Below are positions 24,484-36,891 of a DNA stretch of 64,000 nt, in pieces (the first letter of the stretch is position 1; each line of letters begins with the position of its first letter). The notes under the pieces are model-generated. The model worked only from the letters and a program-made list of their open reading frames with translations, searched no databases and was not told the origin of the DNA. The DNA is from Cephalotus follicularis (taxonomy: Eukaryota; Streptophyta; Magnoliopsida; Oxalidales; Cephalotaceae), in NCBI GenBank assembly GCA_001972305.1, contig BDDD01001668.1:186001-250000 (forward strand). Reading direction: 5' to 3'. The translations under genes and the position numbers were made by a program.

Positions 24484-24745
24484 GAGGTTTTAGATTCTCT
24501 AGACTTTTGAAGTGAAATGTTTTCAAGATTTTGAACAAAAGAGGAAATGATTTTAAACTCATGTATATCATGCATTGCATCAGAGTCATGTGTTCGGTAG
24601 CATGCATCCCGTTGTGGACATAGATAGTGAGTTCTTTTAAGGTCACATGATAGATGGCTCATGCGGAGCTAGAGTAAGAGGTGAGTATAAGGATTCTAAA
24701 ACCGAAGGTATTCTAGGATGTTATCTTCATTTTGGGTAGTTGCCG

Positions 24746-26915
24746 TGTAACACCCCCGATGGTGGGAGCCCTTACAGGTCATAATACCAAACTAAACATG
24801 ACAGAATATCTAAACCAGAAGTTTACGCAAAACGAATGTGGTGGTCTAAAAACATATCTTATAACAAACTGATATAAGAATAGAGTCTGAAATCTTAACC
24901 ATTCATAAATAAAACAAACAAACCATAATCCGATATCCAAAAACGGTTTAAGAAGAAACTAGTCTGACATTAACTCAAAATATGATCAACACTACTGAAA
25001 ACACAATGGACCAACTCCTAGATGATCCTCAGACAAGTGGGTGCTCTCATCACATATTTCCCCCATGCTCCTGAAAACCTGCCGCATAGAAACAAAAACG
25101 CGGTTGAGCAAACCTCAGTACGGATAAGAAAGTAAAACAGTAAACGGTAATCAAAATATCTTGAACTTTAAAATTTCAGTAAAATAACATAGTAAATATT
25201 CCTTAAAATGTAAAGCAGAATATTTAAAAACGAGCAGTTATAAAATCATCATAACTTTACAAAAAAAAAAACAACAACATCATAATTCAAAACTTTATAT
25301 GATTTCATAATTCCATAACAGAGAATTCTGACATACATACATATATATATAGGTGCAAGGGGTTCGCGAGGCCCACATGCTCTGACGGAAAAGTCGTGTA
25401 TGGCACTACACAATCAATCCCGATACTGAATTTCTGAATTTTGACAATAGCTAGAGTATACTCGTACGCCTCAAAAGGATCCATATCCTACCCTTAGGAT
25501 ACATATTTAAAAGAGACGTCGTAGACCAATCACACCGCCACGGTAGGTGTCATGTCCTCCGTGCCAAAGAACATGCCTATGATACCTCATAGGTAGGGTT
25601 TTTCTCTGTATGTTATTATGCTAAAATATTGTTTTAATCTAAAACAATTCTAAAACATACTTATGTAAACTGTCTCCAGACATATCTGAAATTATTTAGA
25701 GAGGATCATAAACATATTTTCATATCAAAAATCAAAATCCGATCTGTATCTGAAGTTTAACATACTTCCTAAAGTGGAAGCCATGTCTAAAACAAATAAC
25801 ACATTTTCGATAACAGAAAATATGTATATTAAAAATTAATATCCGATGTAACAATAATAAAATCCGTTTCAATAAGATTATTATCAAAATGAGGATATCC
25901 AATCAAAATTTTATTTCGAATGAAACCAGGAGCATAAATCCGTTCAATAGGAGTATATCAAGAACATAGTCATCAAACAGTAAAAATTGACTTTATTTGA
26001 TTTAATCGAGGGAATATCAAAGAATCGAAGAATCCCTACCTTAGTAGGTCGAAAAATCTAAGCAAACACGAACACTGGACAAAAGCACCCTAAAAGTGTC
26101 CTAAACTCCACCACTGATGATAGTAAGACCTAAACATATAAGCCCAAACATCACATAACATAAAAAGAAGAAATCATCAAATCTGCCAGAGAAAGCGTCG
26201 ACGGTTTATCCTTAGGTGTCGACGGTTTCATTGCATAAAAGGATAAAGAGCTGAGGAAAGCGTCGACTTAACACAACATAAAACAGTACAAAGCGGCGAC
26301 GCTTAAAAGACCAGCGTCAACGGTTTTCGTCGAACACGGAATACCAGTTGCAGAAACTAGTTTCAAATCCATGGCCAAATCTAATTTTTGATCAACACGA
26401 TGCAGAATTAACAACATGTAGGTTCTGTGACATGTTATGCAAGTTCGAAAACGCCAGAATAAACCTATGATTACATACAAAGAGTAAAACACATGTATGA
26501 ACAATTTTAAAACATATTTTTTTCTAGTATTTTACATTTTTTAAAATCAGGAACTATAATCCGATTTTTTTGTGCATAAACCGTAAAACGGTGATGTATA
26601 CATGTCTATAGTATGGTTTCTTTGTTTCTAAACATCAGTATTACAAGTTATGCATAAAATCCATGAATGAACATATTAAAGTTATAGCAGAAATTCTTTC
26701 TCAACAAGGTCCTAAAAACACGTTCAAAATGAATCCTAGCATGTTTTTATTAGAAAGTAACAGTTGATACATAATCTATGTAGTAAAAACTACAACTTTA
26801 TTTAGAAAATACCTTCAGAAAACGTCATTTTGATGAAGATATACGCATAGAACATAACAAAACAAAAGGTATACACCCAACGATAAACATATACGCATAG
26901 AAATGGGATATTACA
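24746..26915 (-). repeat. 3' LTR of element D
   Basis: 2170 bp, against 2593 bp for the 5' LTR at 38090-40682; the two are not the same length but align at both ends. Carries one palindrome group. AT-rich, no gene. Confidence 0.88.
26196..26333. repeat. Phased palindromes, 3' LTR of D
   Basis: Cores at 26196, 26217, 26261, 26294, 26315 and 26328. Spacing is 21, 44, 33, 21, 13. Typical unit AAAGCGTCGACGGTTT. Confidence 0.8.
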
Positions 26916-26934
26916 TCCACCCCCCCTTAAAAAG
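26916..26934 (-). other. Polypurine tract of element D
   Basis: A run of C on the plus strand (G on the coding strand) directly inside the 3' LTR end at 26915. Confidence 0.75.
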
Positions 26935-26968
26935 GATTTCATCCCGAAATCATAACCACATACATACC

Positions 26969-29291
26969 TTATTCAAACAGGCGAGGATATGTTTCCCGAA
27001 TATGCTCCTCCAACTCCCAAGTAGCTTCGCTTTCGGGATGATTCTTCCACAAAACTTTTACAAAAGGGATGGTCTTACTACGAGTAACCCTATCCTGTCT
27101 ATCCAAAATAGCCTCAGCCTCCTCATCGCAAGACAAGTCCTCACGAATGCTATCAAAAGGGTAGTGAACCACGTGCAAGGGATGGTACTGATAACCCCTC
27201 AACATAACACATGGAACACGTTATGGATGTGAGATAACTGTGGAGGCAAAGCTAATCGGTAAGCAACCGCTCCAACCTTTTCCAGAACTTCAAACGGTCC
27301 GATAAACCGTGGACACAACTTTCCCTTCAGCCCGAACTTTCGGACTCCTTTCCATGGTGAAACTTTCATAAACACATGTTCACCAACTCTAAACTCCAAT
27401 TCCCTTCTATGTTTGTCTGCATAACTCTTCTATCAGGATTGGGCTGCTTTCAGTCTTTCCCTAGCTACAGTCACTTTCTCCGTAGTGATCTGAACTAGCT
27501 CAGGTCCTTCGATGACTCTCTCTCCAACCTCATCCCAACATGTCGGAGATCGACATTGCCTCCCATACAATGCCTCAAATGGAGCCATCCGAATGCTAGC
27601 ATGCCAACTATTATTATATGAAAACTCCACCAAGCTCAGATACTCGTCCTAGCTTCCAGTCCACTCTAATGCACAAGACCTCAGCATCTCCTCTAAAGTC
27701 CGGATGGTCCTCTCCGACTGTCCATCTGTCTGTGGGTGGAAAGCTGTACTGTAATTGAGTCGTGTTCCCCAAGCCTTCTGGAATCCCTTCCAAAATCTAG
27801 ACGTGAAATGAGGATCCCTATCCGAAACAATGGATACAGGTGTCCCGTGTAGTCTCACAATTTCTCGCTGGAAAACCTCCGCCAACCTGTCTACAGAAAA
27901 GTCCTCCCGGATAGCCAAGAAATGTGCCGATTTAGTGAAATGATCCACCACTACCCAGATGGCATCATTCCTCTTGAACGTCCTCGGCAATCCTGTAACA
28001 AGGTCCATCACTAAGCTTTCCCATTTCAAAATTAGAACCTCCAAGGGATGTAACAAACCACTAGCTCGTTGGTGCTCAATCTTAACCTGTAGACAGACCA
28101 AACACCTCCCAACATACTCTGCTACATCCCTCTTCATTCCATTCCACCAGAAGTTTTGCTTCAAGTCCCTATACATTTTTGTAGAACCTGGATGTATAGA
28201 GATTGGAGAGCTGTGTGCCTCTGACAAAACCGCATTTCTGATAGTAGTATCCGCCGGCACACACAACTGACTACCCAACCAGATCACTCCATGTTCATCC
28301 ACTCGGAACTCTGTCTGTTTACCCTCACCAGCATTCTGGACTAAGGCCCATAAATCACCATCATCACTCTGAGCCGCCTTAATCCGAGATATAAAAGTAG
28401 GCTCAATACCCATACTAGCCATATAACCTCCAGAACCCCGAACAAACAAGTTCAAATCCAACCGCTCCACATCTGCTATCAACTACGGCTGTGTAAACAT
28501 AGCCGCTACACTCCCAGAACTTTTCCTACTCAAAGCATCGGCTACCACGTTCGCTTTACCATGATGGTACTGAATATTCAAGTCATAGTCCTTCAGAAGC
28601 TCCAACCATCTCCTTTGTTGCATATTCAACTCCTTTTGCGTAAAGACGTACTTGAGACTCTTGTGATCAGTGAAAACATCACAAGTTTCTTCGTACAAAT
28701 AGTGCCTCTGGATTTTCAACGCAAAAACCATAGCTGCTAACTCTAGATCATGTGTAGGGTAGTTTACTTCATAAGGCTTCAACTGTCTTGAAGCATAAGC
28801 TATCACATGACCGCGCTGCATAAGAACACATCCTAACCCTTTCTTGGAAGCATCGCTGTAAATCTAGTATCCCCCTAACCCAGACGGTAACCGAAGAATT
28901 GGTGCAGACACCAGACCATTCTTCAATTTCTCAAAACTTGCTTGCCTTTCTTCATTCCACACAAACTTGGATCCTTTTCTTAAAAGTTGTGTCAGTGGCA
29001 AGGCTATGGAGGAGAAGCCTTCCACAAACCGCCTATAGTAGCCAGCCAGACCCAAAAAGCTCCTAACTTTCGTTACTGCAGTAGGCCTCGGCCATTTGGT
29101 AATAGCCTCAACCTTAGCAGGATTCGCACTAATACCATCTGCTGCAACCACATGTCCTAAGAATGTTACCTGCTCCAACCAATATTCACATTTCAAAAAC
29201 TTTGCATAAAGCTGATTCTTCCTCAAAACACCCAGCACTATACGAAGTTGAGCTTCATATTCATCTCTCGACTTGGAATACACAAGGATGT
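26969..29291 (-). pseudogene. pol: pol of D, distal part: end of RT, RNase H, integrase, chromodomain
   Basis: From right to left: end of RT with [18 protein letters not shown]; RNase H with [20 protein letters not shown] and [16 protein letters not shown]; integrase zinc-finger part with CLVCLQVKIEHQ; core with WVVVDHFTKSAHF, IVSDRDPHFTSRFW and [21 protein letters not shown] with RFIGPFEVLEKVGAVAYR; chromodomain ending TWELEEHIRETYPRLFE. The RT is continued at 35683 beyond element E. It is broken several times. The sequence is clearly distinct from the pol of B and C, so it is another lineage or subfamily. Confidence 0.9.
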
Positions 29292-30586
29292 TGTCACACC
29301 TCGTTATTCCATTACATAAGGACAACATATGTGGTGATATCAGGAATAAGTAATAATCCAGCATTCAATATTAATGTGAACTCATTAACAGATAGCGGAA
29401 GCATTTAAAGCCGAATTATCAAATAAAAGTCATCCGCACGCAGCCCATACTACGTGCTCGTACAATACCAGCAATTATCCTTTTACATAAGGAAGGTAAA
29501 ACAACAACACGGAGTGCGAATCGTTCATTACAAATACAAAACGACATAAGAATAACAACCTTAACAGAAATAACAACTCTCCAAAAGCTTCAACAGCACT
29601 TCTCGTACGTCTTCGCTTAATCTGAAATTGTAGGGGGTTAGTCGTTGTCCTCACTTGGCTAAGTAGGAAGATAATGCATGATAATTGAATCTATATATGC
29701 AACATGTATGACATTTTATATATAAAATAGCATTTTTAAATATTCCAATATATAAGCAATCATGCCAAGTGGCCATAGACAGTACAATTCAAGCATACCG
29801 CACAAGGGTACAATCAATCAATACAGTGGTTTGGGTGTCACATGTCGCTAACTCCTAACACCAACCGTGCACCTCCTATCTATCACCCTTCACTCCGAAG
29901 ATGATAGATCAAGTCAGTTGCTACCGGCATTAGCGGACAGTTTAACAATCAAGATCTGCATTCCAGACAGTTTGGGTGGATACTCTAGCCAACTCCTGGC
30001 ACCTAGGACCACCTCCGTAGCCAGTGATGTCTCCTATCACTCGACTAACGGCAATAGCATAGACAATCAATTCAATAGTAATATTACATAAGTTTTAAAA
30101 TGTAGTATAGGGTTGTTTTCTATTGAAACATTTAACAATTCAGTAATCGTACATCTCATAGGAGGAAAACGATATTCAGTACAGTAACAGTACCTCACAT
30201 TGGAGGAAAAAACAGTAATCATTAGGTTTCATTTGAAAATGATAGTTGAAATCATTAATTATGCGTATAGCACTTAGTTGGTTCAATCCTTTGAAAGTAA
30301 TGGAACAGTAGAGTTTATGAACACTCAACTAGTATGTACTAATTGTAACACTAGCATATACAGCAGATTAATAAGGCACAATATCAATTCAAGGATTCAA
30401 TAAGGTCATTAGCATACCATAGTCATTCTCGTACAACTTCCACAAGGAGTGCATACATTGTTTAATTTCTTAAATGTAATTATATAAGGCTAGGATTGAC
30501 CATTACAGTCATCCCGTATGGAGGCCAGGTTAATTACATTCAATTTAAGGCCTAATCAGAACCTATATCAGAATTTTATCCCAGGA

Positions 30587-30699
30587 CAGTCGGCTGTTCC
30601 CAAGAACAGTGGGCTGTTTAGATTGAGTAGTCAGCTGTTTGCTCTTAACAGTCGATTGGTTCGATTGAGTAGTCGACTGTCATGAAGAACAGTCAACTG
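30587..30699. repeat. Phased palindrome cluster 1, LTR of E (six units)
   Basis: Ten-base sites related to CAGTCGACTG start at 30587, 30607, 30628, 30649, 30670 and 30690. Spacing is 20, 21, 21, 21, 20. Spacers are mostly unlike each other. Part of it recurs in the other LTR at 34310, 34331, 34352 and 34372. Confidence 0.92.
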
Positions 30700-31749
30700 C
30701 TTTGCCCAGAAATTGGCAGCCAGTAGCAGGGTATGTATATTCAATGTCCAAATACTAACTCAATCAACACATGCAATCAACAGAAAATTAACCACACATG
30801 ATATGTATATTATATCTTCGAAAACATGTCATTACCCATACCTTAAACGCTATCCCGAAATCAATTTGGATTGATTTCTCTCTTTGAGCTCCCAAGTTCT
30901 TCAACAACTCAATCTTCCAATTTTTTTCCAGCAATTCAATCTATTCGTTGCATGTTTGCGGATATATGCATTAATACGAGTAAGTTTAAGTAATCTTCTC
31001 ATTACAACTACAAGTTCCAACAGTAGCTTATCAATAACCCATTAAGCATCCATTCTTACATTTAACAACATCTCTCCACTATTCAACTCCAATTTCAGCA
31101 AGTACTAGGTTTGTATGTTACAGAAGGTATGTATAGATGGTGATCATATTTATCTATAGACAACTATAACAGCAACTATAATTCAAATTAGAGGCTTATA
31201 GTTTCAACTCTTTTTTGAACCATTTACCCATTTTATCTCAATTCCAGAAATTATTAATATTAATCATGTTAACAGAAGATGTGGATATCTAATCCTAGTC
31301 TGTTTTCCTAGCTATTAACCATAACAACATTAAGAATTCGGATTAGTGACTTACCAGGTAGATTCAAGCTTTAAAACTACTTTGGACTCCAACTTTCAAC
31401 ATGCAAGCTCCAAGATAATCTTTCCTTTGATTTCTTCTCCTCAATGTTTTCTAACACTCAAATGAGCTCTTCACAGCTGATATAAAGGTTTTAGATTCTT
31501 AGAATTCGTTAGGTTCCCATTAACTCAACCTTCCCTCTTTTCCTTTCCCTCTCTCACATGCATCTCTTCTTTCAATCTCTTTCTCGCTTTTCTGTTGTGA
31601 TTGCAGGTTGCAGGTATGCAGAGTACATGCAAGGCACTCCCTTTTTTTTTTCATGTGATGGCAGCTGCTGGCTCGCATGACACCTGTCCGTCATGCACTG
31701 CCCTTGCTCTGTCTCACATGCATGCACAGACACCTATTCTGTACCATTC

Positions 31750-31807
31750 CAGTCGACTGTCACACCATGCATCAGCCAGTCGACTGTTACCCTGTGACAG
31801 TCGGCTG
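31750..31807. repeat. Phased palindrome cluster 2, 3' LTR of E
   Basis: Sites at 31750, 31777 and 31798 (spacing 27, 21). The partner LTR has four sites at 35429, 35450, 35477 and 35498 (21, 27, 21). Confidence 0.9.
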
Positions 31808-31979
31808 GTTGAGCTGATTTTAGAGTTCCTTAAGTTTGTTTGCCAATTTGTATCTCAATTCAACCCAAGCATTCACTAGTCACAATTATTATGATAATTG
31901 GACACATAATCTCAATTAAAATGTATATTTTATTCATCATAGGTTACAAAATACATGAATTGAATTTGCAGTTATTACA

Positions 31980-31995
31980 TTCCCCCCTCCTTAAA
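31980..31995 (-). other. Polypurine tract of element E
   Basis: Pyrimidine run directly after the LTR end at 31979, purine-rich on the coding strand, as in C. Confidence 0.7.
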
Positions 31996-32020
31996 GGAAA
32001 TTCATCCTCGAATTAAGTCC

Positions 32021-34268
32021 TTACATTCCGAACAAGTGGGGAAATGTCTCCATCATTTTGTCTTCACGCTCCCACGTAGTTTCCTCTGCTCCGTGAAAAC
32101 GCCACATCACTTTTACTATAGGAATAGTCTTATTCCTTATCACCTTCTCCATTCGATCCACTATCCTCGTCGGCCTCTCTTCATAAGACAATTTATTACT
32201 GATGAATCCAGGGTCGTAGCTCAAATCTCACTATCTCCCGGATATATAATCGAGCAAGCTTCTCGATAGAATACGTCATGTTCATTGGAAGAAAGTGAGC
32301 AGACTTAGTGAGTCTGTCCACTACAACCCACACAGCTTCATGCTGATTCCGTGACCTCGGTAATCCTGATACGAAGTCCATGGTCACATGCTCCCACTTC
32401 CACTTAACCACTGGTAACGATTGTAGCAGTCCCGTAGGTCTTTGATGTTCATCCTTCACTCTTTGATAGGTCAAACATCTTGCTATGTATTCGGCAGTCT
32501 CTCTTTTCATGCCACTCCACCAGTAGTCTCTTTTCAGGTCGTGCCACATCTTGGAACTTCCCGGGTGAACACTGTATTTTGACTTGTGGGCTTGCTGTAG
32601 TAGTTCATTTCTGATGCCCTCATCATCCAGAACATATATCCTTCCTCAGAACCTCAGTATGCCATCAGTATGAATGGAGAACTCAGAATCAGTGTCTAGG
32701 TTCTCACGAATACTCCATAACTCAGAATTACTGTACTGAGCAGTCGGAATACGCTCTAGAAGTTCCGGTTGTGCTCTCAGATTTGCCACAATAACTCCAT
32801 GGGAAACCATGACCGGATTCCATCTCTGAAATTCCTCCAATAGCTTCCACTGTGAAACCATTGCTCCAGCAATCATTGCCTTGCGGCTCAGTGCATCTGC
32901 CACTACATTCGCCTTTCCCGGGTGGTATTGAATGTTGCAGTTGTAGTCATTAAAGAATTCCAGCCATCGTCTCTGTCTCATGTTGAACTGCTTCTGGGAA
33001 AACAAATAATTTAAACTCTTATGGTCAGTAAAGATCTCAAATTGAGCACAATAGAGGTAGCGCCTCCATTTCTGCAAAGCGAACACTATGGCTGCCAACT
33101 CAAGATCGTGTACGAGATAATTTTCTTCGTACGGATTTAACTTCCTCGATGCGTATGCAATCACCCTACCATGTTGCATAAGAACGCATCCCAATCCCTT
33201 CCCAGAAGCATCAGTATAGACAGTAAAACCCTCATTGCTTTCCGGTAATGCCAACACTAGAGCCGAAATCAACCGACTCTTCAACTCTCGGAAACTTTCC
33301 TCACAGGAATCATCCCACACAAAACTTGACTTCTTCTGAGTCAACTGTGTCAACGGTGTGGCAAGCTTTGAAAACCCTTTGATGAACCTTCGGTAGTAGC
33401 CATCCAATCCCAAGAAACTACGAACCTCAGTAACGTTTCTCGGTTGGGGCAAATCAACAATACTCACTATCTTCAAAGGATCCATCGACAATCCTTCACT
33501 CGACCCTATGTGACCTAGGAAAGTCACATCATCCAGCCAAAATTCGTACTTGCTGAATTTGGCGTATAGCTGTTCCTTCCGTAGTGTCTGCAATACAATT
33601 CTCAAGTGCTGCATGTGTTCCTCAATGCTCTTCGAATAAATCAGGATGTCATCTAGGAATATAACGACAAACTGGTCAAGATAGGGTTGGAACACTTTGT
33701 TCATCAGACACATAAAGGATGCAGGAGCATTTGTCAAACCAAACGGCAGTATTAGAAATTTGTAATGCCCATATCTGGTTTGAAATACGGTCTTCTCCAC
33801 ATCACCTTCTCTGATCCTCAACTGATGATAACCTGTTCTCAGGTCAAGCTTGGAGAATACAATTGAGCCTTGTAATTGGTCGAACAACTCCTCAATATGT
33901 GGCAGAGGATACTTGTTCTTCACCATTACCTGATTTAGCAGTCTGTAATCGATGCATAGTCGCATTGATCCATCCTTCTTTTTCACAAACAGAACTGGTG
34001 CTCCCCAAGGTGATACACTCGGTCTGATAAAGCCCTTATCAAGGTAATAATGCAATTGAATCTTCAACTCCTTCAGTTTAGCAGGAGCCATTCGGTACGG
34101 TGCTTTGGATATAGGAGCAGTTCCAGGCAATAGTTCAATGCTGAACTCTACATCTCTCTCCGGTGGCAACGAAGCGAGATCATCTGGAAATACATCAGGA
34201 AATTTGCATACAACAGGAACTTGCTCAATACTAGGTGTACCTTTCGTATGATCAATCACATACGCCAA
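32021..34268 (-). pseudogene. pol: pol region of E: RT, RNase H, part of integrase, chromodomain
   Basis: RT with [32 protein letters not shown] and [12 protein letters not shown]; RNase H with [18 protein letters not shown] and [16 protein letters not shown]; integrase start with [13 protein letters not shown]; chromodomain ending TWEREDKMMETFPHLFGM. It is close to the pol of C. The integrase is not complete. No gag, and only the tail of the region after protease is visible. Not a working gene. Confidence 0.9.
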
Positions 34269-34304
34269 ATATCCTTCACATCCTTGCTTGAGATACTTCT
34301 GTGC

Positions 34305-35677
34305 TTGAGTAGTCGGTTGTTTGCTCTTAACAGTCGATTGGTTCGATTGAGTAGTCGACTGTCATGAAGAACAGTCAACTGCTTTGCCCAGAAATTGGCA
34401 GCCAGTAGCAGGGTATGTATATTCAATGTCCAAATAATAACTCAATCAACACATGCAATCAACAAAAAATTAACAACACATGATATGCATATTATATCTT
34501 CGAAAACATGTCGTTACCCCTACCTTAAACGCTGTCCCGAAATCAATTTGCATTGATTTCTCTCTTTGAGCTCCCAAGTTCTTCAACAACTCAATGTTCC
34601 AATTTTTTTCCAGCAATTCAATCTATTCATTGCATGTTTGCGGATAAATGCATTAATACCAGTAAGTTTAAGTAATCTTCTCATTACAACTACAAGTTCC
34701 AACAGTAGCTTATCAATAATCCATTAAGCATCCATTCTTACATTTAACAACATCTCTCCACTATTCAACTCCAATTTCAGCAAGTACTATGTTTGCATGT
34801 TACAGATGGTATGTATAGGTGGTGATCAGATTTATCTATAGACAACTATAACAGCAACTATAATTCGAATTAGAGGCTTATAATTTCAACTCTTGTTTGA
34901 ACCATTTACCCATTCTATCCCAATTCCAGAAATTATTAATCTTAATCATGTTAACAGAAGATATGGATATCTAATCCTAGTCTATTTTCCTAGCTATTAA
35001 CCATAACAACATTAAGGAATTCGGATTAGTGACTTACCAGGAAGATTCAAGCTTTAAAACTACTTCGAACTCCAACTTTCAACATGCAAGCTCCAAGATA
35101 ATCTTTCCTTTGATTTCTTCTCCTCAATGTTTTCTAACACTCAAATCAGCTCTTCACAATTGATATAAAGGTTTTAGAGTCTTCGAATTCGTTAGGTTCC
35201 CATTAACTCAACCTTTCCTCTTTTCTTTTCTCTCTCTCACATGCATCTCTTCTTTCAATCTCTTTCTCACTTTTCTGCTGTGATTTCAGGTTGCAGGTAT
35301 GCAGAGTACATGCAAGGCACTCCTTTTTTTCATGTGATGGCAGCTGCTGGCTCGCGTGATACCTGTCTGTCATGCACGGTCCTTGCTCTGTCTCATATGC
35401 ATGCACAGACACCTGTTCTGTACCATTCCAGTCGACTGTCTTTAACTAGCAGTCGACTGTCACACCACGCATCAGCCAGTCGACTGTTACCCTGTGACAG
35501 TCGGCTGGTTGAGCTGATTTTAGGGTTCCTTAAGTTTGTTTGCCAATTTGTATCTCAATTCAACCCAAGTATTCACTAGTCACAATTATTATGATAATTG
35601 GACACATAAACTCAATTAATATGTATTTTATTCATCATATGTTACAAAATACATGAATTGAATTTACGGTTATTACA
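34305..35677 (-). repeat. Partial 5' LTR of element E
   Basis: Matches 30624-31979. Both clusters are present (34310-34381 and 35429-35507). Confidence 0.88.
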
Positions 35678-35682
35678 GATGT

Positions 35683-36891
35683 CATCAATGAACACAATCA
35701 CAAACTTGTCCACGTATTCATGAAACACCCGATTCATCAGATCCATAAAGACTGCCGGTGCGTTTGTAAGTCCAAATGGCATCACCAGAAATTCATAATG
35801 TCCGTATCGTGTACGAAAAGCAGTCTTAGCTATGTCCTCACCTTTCACCCGTAACTGATGATAACCAGATCTCAAATCGATCTTAGAAAAATACCGTGCG
35901 CCTTGGAATTGATCAAAAAGGTCATCAATCCTAGGCAAAGGGTATTTATTTCTGATAGTAATTCTATTCAGCTCTCTGTAGTCTATGCACAACCTCATGG
36001 ACCCGTCCTTCTTCCTGACAAAAAGAACCGGAGCTCCCCACGGCGAAACACTAGGCCGAATAAAACCCCGATCCAACAACTCTTGCAACAGCTCCTTCAG
36101 TTCTTGAAATTCTAACGGTGCCATTCTGTAAGGTGCTTTAGATATCGGTGCCGCTCCGAGAATGAGCTCGATGTTAAACTCCACTTCCCGTTGCGGTGGA
36201 AAACCCGAAAACTCCTCCGAAAACACATCTGAGAACATCTAACTATTGGATAGTCCTCAAGGCGAGGCTCATCCTTAGAGACGTCTTTTACAATAGCTAG
36301 GTAACCCTCAGCACCCGTAGCTACCACCTTTTGAGCCTTCAAAGCAGAAATAACCTTAACTTCTTTTCTTGGCTGTGAACCCTGATAGACAAAATCAGGC
36401 CTATCCACATCCCCGAACAGAACCCTCCGAGTGTGACAGTCAATCGTGGCACGATGGCGATCTAACCAATCCATACCAAGAATCATGTCGAAGTCATACA
36501 TATCCATCGGGAAAAGATCCGCATCTCGAACGCGATCATCAAAAGCAATAGGACAAGCACGAAAAAATTCAGATATCACAACAGATGTCCCCATAGGGGT
36601 CGAAAGAACCAAAGCTGGATCCAAAGATAGAGCTAGCATCCCAAGATGCCGAACAAAAGACCTTGCTACTACAGAGTGAGTCGATCCAGTATCATACAAA
36701 ACATAAGCCACGCGACTACTACAAGAAACATAACCTGAAACAGTACCTGGAGCACTCGCTGCCTGATGAGTAGTCAAAGCAAAGACTCGGCCACCTACAT
36801 TGCGATGTCCCGCATCACCGCCATTACCTTTCCTCTCCTTTGCTCGAGGGTTTGTGTAATCCAGAAAACAATGGCTCTGTTGTCCGCACAC
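35683..36891 (-). pseudogene. pol: Protease and RT start of D
   Basis: Protease part with VLYDTGSTHSVVARSF and the later block MILGMDWLDRHRATIDCH. RT part with [33 protein letters not shown] and the catalytic FIDD in FVIVFIDDI, directly next to the insertion point of E. Part of a broken element. Confidence 0.9.

Larger units (their letters stand above)
29292..31979 (-). repeat. 3' LTR of element E
   Basis: 2688 bp, homologous to 3236-5926 of C but clearly diverged. Carries palindrome clusters at 30587-30699 and 31750-31807. A TATA-like CCTTTATATC on the minus strand (31479-31488, and again at 35161-35170) could be the LTR promoter; that is a guess from motif and place. Confidence 0.88.
29292..35677 (-). 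mobile_element. Element E: chromovirus of the C family, inserted in the RT of D
   Basis: Ends TGTCACACCTCG and GGTTATTACA, with perfect 5-bp duplications gatgt (29287-29291 and 35678-35682). The 3' LTR (29292-31979) is complete, the other LTR (34305-35677) is partial, and only the pol part lies between. LTR samples differ by 7 in 115 and 6 in 138 bp. It is broken: large parts are missing and there are a few more interruptions. Confidence 0.92.

Noticed and set aside
30587-30699. CRISPR-like array of short regularly spaced repeats
   Set aside because: Units are 10-bp palindromes with spacers of about 11 bp, lie in LTRs of a plant retroelement and have no cas genes. Spacing is far too short for CRISPR.
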